This document shows, in pieces, positions 1 through 6,579 of a DNA stretch of 7,018 nt. Location of the stretch: NCBI GenBank assembly GCA_902494545.1, contig CABUTP010000079.1:1-7018 (forward strand). The letters run 5' to 3'. Both the position numbers and the translations under genes were made by a program. Origin of the DNA: an uncultured Collinsella sp. (GTDB lineage Bacteria; Actinomycetota; Coriobacteriia; Coriobacteriales; Coriobacteriaceae). How positions within the stretch are numbered: the first letter of the stretch is position 1; every line of letters begins with the position of its first letter. The notes beneath the pieces are model-generated. The model saw only the letters and a program-made list of their open reading frames with translations, did no database searches and was not told the origin of the DNA.

Positions 1-1848
1 GGCCATTTTCGCTGGATAGGGCTGCTCGTGGTATGGGCTGTCTTTATCGCCATGGCCGCCGTGCTGTTGATCGAGCGTGCCGGCGTGCAGTACAGCGCCG
101 GGCAGCATGAGCTGGGCATGCTCGCTGCCAACGACGCGGTGCCGGCAAGCTCGGCGATGTTTGGCCAAAAGCCCACGTGCTTGGTTATTACCGACTCGGG
201 CCAAGATGGCGTCGAGGACGTCAAAGAGCAGTTTGACCAGATTCTGCTCGACATGAAAATTGCCCACCGCGATGTGGATATTGCCACCGATGGTGTTGAT
301 GCGATTCCTTCTCTCACATCCTTCGACCGCGTGATTTTACTGATGCCTTCGATCGATGGGCTCGGTACGCACCTCTCCGACATCATGAGCTGGGTGAGCG
401 CCGGCGGTTCGCTGATGCTCGCCATGACGCCGGACAATTCGAGCTATCTGCAGGCAATCGGTCCCAAGCTGGGCATCGATTCTGCCGGCTATGAATATGC
501 GACGGCAGAGAGCATCGTGCCGAGCGAGGACTTTATGATCGGCGGCGGCCAGCGTTATGAGCTCTCGGATCCCTTCGATTCGTCGCTCTCGGTTTCGCTG
601 CGTGAGACGGCCCATGTGTGGGCTAAAACCGGCGACACGGGTACTCCGCTTATTTGGTCGAGCGATTGTGGCAGCGGCCGTACCGTGGTGTGCAATATCG
701 GTATCTACGACAAGGTCATGCGTGGTTTCTATGCCGCGGCCGTGAGCCTGTTGGGCGATGCCACGGCCTATCCGGTCATCAATAGCGCGGTGTTTTACCT
801 GGACGATTTCCCGAGCCCCGTTCCCTCGGGCGACGGCACGTACATCAAACGCGACTACGGCCTTTCTATCGCCGATTTTTATGCCAAGGTCTGGTGGCCC
901 GACCTGCAAAAACTCGCGCAGCAATACGACATTCGCTATACCGGCGTGATGATCGAAAACTACGAGGACGTGGTCAACCAAACCGAGCCCGCGCGCCAGG
1001 CCGATACCACGCAGTTCCGCTATTTTGGCGGCATGCTGCTGCAGATGGGCGGTGAGTTGGGCTTTCATGGCTACAACCATCAGCCGCTGGCGCTCTGGGA
1101 CACCGACTATGGCACGCTGTACGACTACAAGACGTGGAAGAACAAGGAGACGCTTGTCGCGTCTCTCGACGAGCTTGTCGCCTTTCAGGACGAGGTGTTG
1201 CCCAACGCGCACGGCTCGGTCTACGTGCCGCCGTCGAATATTCTTTCGGCCCGCGCCCGCAAGATTATTGGCGAGGACGTGCCGCGCATTAAGACCATTG
1301 CCAGTACGTACTTTGAGGACGGAACCGACCTGCCCTACGTGCAGGAATTTGGCGTGGCGAGCGATGGCATCGTGGAGCAGCCGCGTATCGTTTCGGGCGG
1401 CATGGTCGATGACACCTATATGCGTCTGGCCGCGGTGTCCGAGCTCAACATGCACTACGTGAGTACTCACTTTATGCATCCCGATGACCTGCTGGATCCC
1501 GATCGCGGCGTTAAGGAGGGCTGGGAGGTCTACAAGGGCGGCCTGACCGACTACCTGGACTGGCTTACCAAGTCTGCGCCCGACCTGCGCCACCAGACGG
1601 GTTCGGAATGCTCGGGTGCCATTCAGCGTTTTTCGTCCGTGACGGTGAGCGTGGATACGGGCGATGATGCCTGGACGCTCAACCTGGGCAACTTCCACGA
1701 CGAGGCTTGGCTTATGTTCCGCGCCAATAACGGCGAGCCGGGTACGGTGTCCGGTGGCGAGATTAAACACCTGACGGGCGACCTGTACCTAGTCAAAGCG
1801 ACGGACAAGACCGTGACGATTGGGCGCAAGGAGGGCGGCGACCGATGA
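1..1848 (+). CDS. PelA-type (DUF2194) membrane-anchored polysaccharide deacetylase, 5' partial
   Basis: Probable extracytoplasmic deacetylase acting on a Pel-like amino-sugar polymer. The frame is open from base 1 with no start codon before the hydrophobic segment, so the true start is upstream. A GTG at base 28 would cut into the transmembrane helix and is not the start. Numbering from base 1 (615 residues seen): one membrane helix at about 5-24; an alpha/beta domain at about 55-255 resembling the N-terminal part of DUF2194 proteins; then a deacetylase-like barrel. This barrel carries YLDD (D268, D269), HGYNH (H356, H360) and a late HPDD (493-496). The Asp plus HxxxH set matches the metal site of CE4-like deacetylases, although the flanking residues differ from classic CE4 motifs. 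A beta-rich C-terminal domain covers about 540-612. No glycoside hydrolase domain like that of Pseudomonas PelA is seen. The stop overlaps the pelF start (ATGA). The family call is firm; activity and substrate are inferred from neighbours. Confidence 0.85.
   Translation, partial: GHFRWIGLLVVWAVFIAMAAVLLIERAGVQYSAGQHELGMLAANDAVPASSAMFGQKPTCLVITDSGQDGVEDVKEQFDQILLDMKIAHRDVDIATDGVDAIPSLTSFDRVILLMPSIDGLGTHLSDIMSWVSAGGSLMLAMTPDNSSYLQAIGPKLGIDSAGYEYATAESIVPSEDFMIGGGQRYELSDPFDSSLSVSLRETAHVWAKTGDTGTPLIWSSDCGSGRTVVCNIGIYDKVMRGFYAAAVSLLGDATAYPVINSAVFYLDDFPSPVPSGDGTYIKRDYGLSIADFYAKVWWPDLQKLAQQYDIRYTGVMIENYEDVVNQTEPARQADTTQFRYFGGMLLQMGGELGFHGYNHQPLALWDTDYGTLYDYKTWKNKETLVASLDELVAFQDEVLPNAHGSVYVPPSNILSARARKIIGEDVPRIKTIASTYFEDGTDLPYVQEFGVASDGIVEQPRIVSGGMVDDTYMRLAAVSELNMHYVSTHFMHPDDLLDPDRGVKEGWEVYKGGLTDYLDWLTKSAPDLRHQTGSECSGAIQRFSSVTVSVDTGDDAWTLNLGNFHDEAWLMFRANNGEPGTVSGGEIKHLTGDLYLVKATDKTVTIGRKEGGDR
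1828..1834 (+). promoter_or_regulatory. Shine-Dalgarno of pelF
   Basis: AAGGAGG lies inside the last codons of the deacetylase gene, 10 nt before the ATG at 1845. It supports this start, and with the ATGA overlap it suggests coupled translation. Confidence 0.85.
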
Positions 1849-3272
1849 GAATCTGCTTAGTGCTCGAGGGCTGCTACCCCTACGTGCACGGCGGTGTGTC
1901 CACCTGGATGCACGGCTACATCACGGCCATGCCCGAGCACGAGTTTGTGCTGTGGGTGATTGGCGCTCACGCCGAAGACCGCGGCAAGTTTGTCTACGAG
2001 CTGCCCGGCAACGTCGTCGAGGTGCACGAGGTGTTCCTGGACGATGCTTTGCGTCTTTCGGGCGAGCAGGAGGAAGTCGACTTCGACGACCGCGAGCGCG
2101 AGGCGTTGCGCCGTCTGGTTTCGCTCTCCAATCCGGACTGGGACGTGCTGTTCGACATTTTCCAGCGCCGCCACGTGCATCCGCTCTCATTTTTGCAGAG
2201 CCGCACGTTTATGGACATCTTCCGCGACGTGTGCCTGGCCGAGTACCCGTATACGCCTTTCGCCGACGCCTTCCACACCTTGCGTTCGATGCTGCTGCCC
2301 GTGCTCTATCTGCTGGGCAGCGAGGTTCCGGTGGCCGACGTGTACCACGCCATCTCGACCGGCTACGGCGGCCTGCTTGCGAGTCTTGGCTCGAGCGTTC
2401 ATAACGCGCCGGCATTGCTGACCGAGCACGGCATCTACACGCGCGAGCGCGAGGAGGAGATCATTCGCGCCGACTGGGTGGTGCCGTCGTTTAAGGACCG
2501 CTGGATTCGTTTTTTCTACCTGCTTTCTGAGGAGATCTACCGTCGCGCCTTCCGCGTGACCAGTTTGTTCCATAACGCCCGCAAGACGCAGATCGACATG
2601 GGCTGCGATGCGGACAAATGCCTGGTCATCCCCAACGGCATCCAGTTCGACCGCTTTAAGGACATTCCCTTAAAGCCCGATGACGGCTGGGTGGACATTG
2701 GCGCGGTGGTGCGCCTGGCGCCCATCAAGGACGTTAAGACCATGATCTACGCCTTCTTTGAACTGCACGAGCGCCTGCCCAAGGTGCGCCTGCACATTAT
2801 GGGCGGCGTGGATGACGAGGAATATGGCGCCGAGTGCCATGCGCTGGTGGAGACATTGGGCGTGCGCGACCTGATCTTTACCGGCCGCGTCAACGTGGTC
2901 GAGTACATGGAAAAGCTCGACTTTACCATTTTGACGAGCATCTCGGAGGGCCAGCCGTTGAGCGTGTTGGAATCGCTGGGCGCACGTCGCCCCTGTGTGA
3001 CGACCGAGGTTGGCTGCTGCCGTGAGCTGCTCGAGGGCGCCCCCGGCGACGACTTTGGCGTGGCCGGATTTGTGAGCCCGCCCATGTATCGCAAGGGTCT
3101 GGCCGATGCCATGGAGCGCATGTGCGCGAGCCGTGCCCGCCGCCTGGAAATGGGGGAGCGCGGCCAGCGTCGCGTGGCGACCTACTACCTACACGAGCAG
3201 ATGCTCGCCAACTACCGCGCGCTGTACGACGAGACGGCTCGCGCGTTCAATTTGCCGAAGAAGGAGGTGTAG
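1845..3272 (+). CDS. pelF: PelF-family GT4 glycosyltransferase (Pel exopolysaccharide synthesis)
   Basis: Cytoplasmic retaining glycosyltransferase thought to polymerise the Pel polysaccharide from a UDP-sugar. The 475 residues are close to the usual length of about 500. The N-terminal Rossmann half opens with the PelF-type pattern YPYVHGGVSTW (11-21) and contains HAISTGYGG (168-176) and LTEHGIYTRERE (192-203). The C-terminal half contains VIPNGI (261-266), VVRLAPIKDVKT (288-299, with R290 and K295 placed like the phosphate-binding pair of GT4 enzymes), FTGRVNV (345-351) and SEGQPLSVLESL (367-378). The last gives the EX7E pair E368/E376 that binds the nucleotide sugar. No membrane segment is seen, so it probably needs PelG and other Pel proteins for membrane recruitment. 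The start is set by a strong Shine-Dalgarno and by the conserved N-terminus. It overlaps the deacetylase gene by 4 nt and ends 3 nt before pelG. The donor sugar cannot be read from the sequence. Confidence 0.95.
   Translation: MRICLVLEGCYPYVHGGVSTWMHGYITAMPEHEFVLWVIGAHAEDRGKFVYELPGNVVEVHEVFLDDALRLSGEQEEVDFDDREREALRRLVSLSNPDWDVLFDIFQRRHVHPLSFLQSRTFMDIFRDVCLAEYPYTPFADAFHTLRSMLLPVLYLLGSEVPVADVYHAISTGYGGLLASLGSSVHNAPALLTEHGIYTREREEEIIRADWVVPSFKDRWIRFFYLLSEEIYRRAFRVTSLFHNARKTQIDMGCDADKCLVIPNGIQFDRFKDIPLKPDDGWVDIGAVVRLAPIKDVKTMIYAFFELHERLPKVRLHIMGGVDDEEYGAECHALVETLGVRDLIFTGRVNVVEYMEKLDFTILTSISEGQPLSVLESLGARRPCVTTEVGCCRELLEGAPGDDFGVAGFVSPPMYRKGLADAMERMCASRARRLEMGERGQRRVATYYLHEQMLANYRALYDETARAFNLPKKEV
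2653..2676. repeat. perfect 9-bp inverted repeat within pelF
   Basis: GCTTTAAGG (2653-2661) and CCTTAAAGC (2668-2676) are exact reverse complements around a 6-nt loop, ACATTC. They fall in the region joining the two Rossmann halves of PelF. The right arm includes a TTA leucine codon (2670-2672), uncommon in this GC-rich gene. There is no T-run after it and it lies in mid-gene, so it is not a terminator. About one such repeat per few tens of kilobases is expected by chance, so function is doubtful. Confidence 0.5.
3261..3268 (+). promoter_or_regulatory. Shine-Dalgarno deciding the GTG start of pelG
   Basis: AAGGAGGT overlaps the final codons of pelF and ends 7 nt before the GTG at 3276. It selects this GTG over the first in-frame ATG (3336), which would remove the conserved PelG N-terminus. 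Confidence 0.85.
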
Positions 3273-3275
3273 CCG

Positions 3276-4820
3276 GTGGCCGGAATCGGTTTTGAGCTTA
3301 AGCGCCTGTTTAGACGCAAGGGTCTGTTTGCCACGATGCGCGCCTACGGCTACGCCGGCATTGTGTGCACGGGTCCCATGCTGCTGGGCGTGCTGCTCCA
3401 GGTGGGTATCTTGGTGCTGTGCGGCCTGTGGGGTGTGGGCCGTGCCAACCAGGACCTGCTGGTGTGCATGGTGACCTATACGCTGCTGGCGTCGCTCACG
3501 CTCACGAGCTTTTTCTCCATGCCGGTCACGCGCTTTTTGGCCGACATGCTCTTTGCCGAGCGCGAAGAAGAGGTCTTGCCCTCGTTTTGGGGCTCCAACG
3601 CCATCATGCTCGTTGCGGGCACGGTGCTCTACGGCGTATTTTTGCTGTTCTCGGGCGCCACGCTACTGCAGGGGCTGCTGTGCCTGTGGCTGTTCAACAT
3701 TATGATCGTCAACTGGAACGGCATGAGCTATCTCACCGCTATTAAGGACTACCGGGGTATTCTGTGCAGCTTTGCCGCGGCCATTGGCGTGGCGTGCCTG
3801 TGTGCCTTGGCCGCGCTGGCACTGGGGCTGCCGCCGGTCGAGGGCCTGCTGGCCTCGATCGCCCTGGGCTACGGTGTGATGCTCGCTTGGGACGTGGTGC
3901 TGCTGTACCGGTATTTTCCTCAGAGCGAACGTAGCCCCTGGCTCTTTTTGCGCTGGCTCGATCAGTTTATGCCGCTGGCACTCACGGGCCTGTTTACCAA
4001 CCTGGGACTCTTTGCACATCTGGTAATTATTTGGGCCGGCCCCATTGGCGTGCAGGTCAAGGGCTTGTTTTTTGGCGCACCCTACCACGATGTGCCGGCG
4101 CTCATCGCGTTTTTGACGATCCTTGTCACGACCGTCAACTTTGTAGTGTCGGTCGAGGTTAACTTCTATCCGCGCTACCGCGACTACTACAGCCTGTTTA
4201 ACGACGGCGGCGTGGTGGGCGACATCGTGGTGGCCGAGGAGGAAATGCTCGCCACGCTCAACCGGGAGCTGCGGTTTTGCGCGCTCAAGCAGCTGTTTGT
4301 GACGGCAGCGGTCATCTCGCTCGAGACCACGGTGCTCTCGGCCCTGCCACTGGGCTTCAACAACCTGATGCATGGGTATTTCCGCACGCTGTGTGTGGGC
4401 TATGGCCTGTATGCCGTGGGCAACACGATTCTGCTGATCTTGCTGTACTTTACCGACTACAAGGGCGCTGTGCTTGCCTCCGGGCTGTTCGCGGGCGTGG
4501 CGGGGCTGGCGACCATCGTCTCGCTGTTCTTTCCGCAGCAGTTTTATGGCTTTGGCTTTTTGCTCGGCGCGGCGGTGTTTTTTGTTGTGGCGCTCATGCG
4601 GCTCGATACCTATACCGCCAACTTGCCGTATCGTATCCTGAGTCAGCAGCCCATCGTGGCGACCGACAAGACGGGTCGCTTTACGGAGTTGGGCTGCTTG
4701 CTCGACCGTGCCGAACAGCGCTACGAGGAGCTGCGTCTACAGGGCGAGCCGCATGGTGCGTTTGAGCGCACGGTGGTCCGTGTGTATCGCAATCGTTGGG
4801 GAGGTCCTGATGACCGATAG
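3276..4820 (+). CDS. pelG: PelG-family polytopic membrane protein (Pel export)
   Basis: Integral membrane partner of PelF, related to the flippase-like MOP group and proposed to carry the nascent Pel chain across the cytoplasmic membrane. The GTG start gives MAGIGFELKRLF, the typical PelG opening. The 514 residues show about 12 hydrophobic segments, near 26-52, 62-85, 106-126, 130-148, 161-185, 188-211, 231-254, 273-292, 336-359, 370-392, 398-419 and 422-443. A hydrophilic loop at about 294-335 (including NFYPRYRDYY, 296-305) separates segments 8 and 9. After the last helix comes a charged tail of about 70 residues (444-514) with a possible helix near 470-488. The protein is longer than Pseudomonas PelG (about 456 residues), and the tail accounts for the difference. 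It sits 3 nt after pelF and overlaps the CotH gene by 11 nt. The family call is secure; transport direction and substrate follow from family knowledge. Confidence 0.93.
   Translation: MAGIGFELKRLFRRKGLFATMRAYGYAGIVCTGPMLLGVLLQVGILVLCGLWGVGRANQDLLVCMVTYTLLASLTLTSFFSMPVTRFLADMLFAEREEEVLPSFWGSNAIMLVAGTVLYGVFLLFSGATLLQGLLCLWLFNIMIVNWNGMSYLTAIKDYRGILCSFAAAIGVACLCALAALALGLPPVEGLLASIALGYGVMLAWDVVLLYRYFPQSERSPWLFLRWLDQFMPLALTGLFTNLGLFAHLVIIWAGPIGVQVKGLFFGAPYHDVPALIAFLTILVTTVNFVVSVEVNFYPRYRDYYSLFNDGGVVGDIVVAEEEMLATLNRELRFCALKQLFVTAAVISLETTVLSALPLGFNNLMHGYFRTLCVGYGLYAVGNTILLILLYFTDYKGAVLASGLFAGVAGLATIVSLFFPQQFYGFGFLLGAAVFFVVALMRLDTYTANLPYRILSQQPIVATDKTGRFTELGCLLDRAEQRYEELRLQGEPHGAFERTVVRVYRNRWGGPDDR
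4798..4805 (+). promoter_or_regulatory. Shine-Dalgarno deciding the CotH-protein start
   Basis: GGGGAGGT lies 4 nt before the ATG at 4810. It favours that ATG over the in-frame ATG at 4822, which would be 16 nt away, and over an in-frame ATG at 4708. The 4708 start would put 34 extra residues in front of the signal peptide and overlap pelG by over 100 nt. Confidence 0.8.
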
Positions 4821-6579
4821 GATGATATCGCGTCGCCGCTTGATTGAGGCGGCTGCCGGCACATTGCTGCTTTCGGGCTGCTCTTCGCAGGACGAATCCT
4901 CGACAAAAAAGACCAAGAAGCAGGACAAGATTAAAAAGGCCGATGCGTCTAGCGAGACCAAGCACCTTCGCGACAAGGATGAGCTGTACGAGGTCTACGA
5001 TGACTCGGGCATCGTATGTATGTACCTGACGGTCTCGCGCGGCAACAGCTCCGAGAATACCGACCATAGCTGGGCCGAGATCAATACGTACTCGGTATAC
5101 GACTATGCTGACATGGGCGTGACGCGCTATCAGGTTATGGGCCTGCTGCAGGCGGGTGACGAAGACGGCCCGGTGGCTGGCGAGGTTGGCTATGGCGAGG
5201 AAGCGCCCAATGCCACCGTGCAGGTGCGCGGTCAGACATCGAGCATGAACTCGCAAAAGAATTACAAGGTAGAGCTCAAAAAGGGTAAAGGTACCTGGCG
5301 CCAACAGCGCGCGATTGCGCTTAACAAGCACATGGGCGAGGGTATGCGTTTTCGCAACAAGATGGCCTATGACCTTATCCGTGGCATTCCCCAGATGATG
5401 GGCCTGCGCACGCAGTTTGTGCACTTATGGGTGTGCGACCAGACCGAAAAATCTAACGACACCTTTGAGGACTACGGACTGTTTACGCAGGTCGAGCAGC
5501 TCAACAAGACGGCGCTCAAGGCCCACGGTCTGGATAAGAGCGGGCATCTCTATAAGGTGAACAGCTTCGATTTTCATCGCTTCGAAGACACCATTAAGCT
5601 CGCCGATGACCCCGACTATAACCAGACGGCGTTTGAGGGCATGCTCGAGATTAAGGGCGATTCGGACCATACCAAGTTGATCGAGATGCTCGATGCGCTC
5701 AACGACGATACGCAAAAGATCGACGATGTGCTCGACACCTACTTCGATACCGAGAACCTGGTCTATTGGATGGCGTTTCAGATCTTGACGGGCAATTGCG
5801 ATACGCAGAACCGTAACTGCTATCTGTACAGCCCGCTTAACTCCAAAGTCTGGTACATCCTGGATTGGGACAACGACGGCATGCTGCGCAAGCTCGAGTT
5901 GAGCCTGACGGGATTCTCGGATTATGCGAGCTGGGAGCGCGGCGTGAGCAACTACTGGGGCAACGTGCTGTTTAACCGCGCGTTGCGCGGCAAGTCGTTC
6001 CGCAGCGAGCTCGATAGCGCCGTGAAGGACCTGCGCTCGTATTTGACCGAAGAGCGTCTGAGCAAGATGGTCGAGCATTATCGCGAGGTCACGGAGCCGC
6101 TCGTCTTTGCTGCGCCCGACCTGGAGAATCTGCCCGTGACCAAGGACGAATACAAGCAGATTGCCGCGGCGATTCCTTCCGAGATCGAGGAGAACTATAA
6201 GAGCTATCGCGAGAGCTATAAGAAGCCCATGCCGTTCTACATTGGCGTGCCGCAGATCGATAACGGTAAGCTGCGCGTGAATTGGGACGCGTCGTACGAC
6301 TTTAAGGCGCGCGACATTCGCTATACCGTGGAGCTTGCGCGCGATTACGCCATTACTGACGTGATCTTTAAGGCCGAGGACGTGCTGCTGCCGGAGGTAA
6401 CGTGCGATGCGCCCGATACCGGCCAGTACTTTGTGCGCGTGCGTGCCACCAACTCCGACGGCTATACGCAAGATGCGTTTGACTACTATGTGACCGACGA
6501 CGGTAAACAGTACGGCATGAAGTGTTTTTACGTGCAGGACGGCGGTAAGGTCGTGGAGGACACGTATGAGGAGGGCTAG
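4810..6579 (+). CDS. CotH-kinase-family lipoprotein
   Basis: Predicted surface lipoprotein with a CotH domain, the atypical protein kinase fold known from Bacillus spore coat protein CotH. From the ATG at 4810 it has 589 residues. The N-terminus has a twin-arginine-like SRRRLIE (7-13), a short hydrophobic stretch and a lipobox LSGC with the lipidated Cys at 24. A Lys/Ser/acid-rich tether follows (25-56). The CotH domain runs from about 65 to 430, with VRGQTSS (139-145), LNKHMGEGMRFRNKMAYDL (171-189), YGLFTQVEQLNK (222-233), GNCDTQNRN (328-336) and LDWDND (351-356). The last resembles the Asp-rich metal/catalytic motif of the family. The C-terminal part (about 474-570) looks like a fibronectin III-type beta sandwich. 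It overlaps pelG by 11 nt and the VTC gene by 14 nt, so it is probably co-expressed with Pel synthesis. There is no spore context, so the substrate is unknown. The domain call is strong; kinase activity is inferred. Confidence 0.9.
   Translation: MTDRMISRRRLIEAAAGTLLLSGCSSQDESSTKKTKKQDKIKKADASSETKHLRDKDELYEVYDDSGIVCMYLTVSRGNSSENTDHSWAEINTYSVYDYADMGVTRYQVMGLLQAGDEDGPVAGEVGYGEEAPNATVQVRGQTSSMNSQKNYKVELKKGKGTWRQQRAIALNKHMGEGMRFRNKMAYDLIRGIPQMMGLRTQFVHLWVCDQTEKSNDTFEDYGLFTQVEQLNKTALKAHGLDKSGHLYKVNSFDFHRFEDTIKLADDPDYNQTAFEGMLEIKGDSDHTKLIEMLDALNDDTQKIDDVLDTYFDTENLVYWMAFQILTGNCDTQNRNCYLYSPLNSKVWYILDWDNDGMLRKLELSLTGFSDYASWERGVSNYWGNVLFNRALRGKSFRSELDSAVKDLRSYLTEERLSKMVEHYREVTEPLVFAAPDLENLPVTKDEYKQIAAAIPSEIEENYKSYRESYKKPMPFYIGVPQIDNGKLRVNWDASYDFKARDIRYTVELARDYAITDVIFKAEDVLLPEVTCDAPDTGQYFVRVRATNSDGYTQDAFDYYVTDDGKQYGMKCFYVQDGGKVVEDTYEEG
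4828..4881 (+). other. Tat-like lipoprotein signal peptide (part of the CotH protein)
   Basis: Residues 7-24 read SRRRLIEAAAGTLLLSGC. The S-R-R-x-L-I order fits the twin-arginine consensus (S/T-R-R-x-F/L-L/I-K), and LSGC is a standard lipobox. The mildly hydrophobic core with a Glu right after the motif is more Tat-like than Sec-like. Lipidation is well supported; the Tat route is less certain. Confidence 0.6.
6555..6560 (+). promoter_or_regulatory. Shine-Dalgarno of the VTC gene
   Basis: GGAGGA lies inside the end of the CotH gene, 5 nt before the ATG at 6566. It supports this start and the 14-nt overlap between the two reading frames. Confidence 0.75.

Noticed and set aside
337..1770. 477-codon open frame on the - strand opposite the deacetylase gene
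   Set aside because: Its translation is rich in His, Arg, Val and Ala with no recognisable domain, as expected from reading GC-rich codons backwards. The + strand gene has clear family motifs.
1820..2404. 194-codon + strand frame overlapping the start of pelF
   Set aside because: Arg/Ala-rich translation in a shifted frame; pelF has full-length family conservation over the same bases.
3270..3275. Possible terminator or promoter between pelF and pelG
   Set aside because: The gap is 3 nt and there is no hairpin with a T-run; the genes are read as one unit.
3663..4373. 236-codon - strand frame opposite pelG
   Set aside because: Gln/His/Arg-rich translation without hydrophobic pattern or motif; shadow of the PelG coding frame.
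4708..4809. Upstream in-frame ATG for the CotH protein
   Set aside because: It would bury the signal peptide behind 34 residues and overlap pelG deeply; the ATG at 4810 has a good Shine-Dalgarno and starts just before the lipoprotein signal.
1857..5430. TTA leucine codons as a bldA-style developmental switch
   Set aside because: TTA occurs in several of the genes (for example at 1857 and 2670 in pelF, and also in the deacetylase and CotH genes), so it is not a rare single switch codon here.
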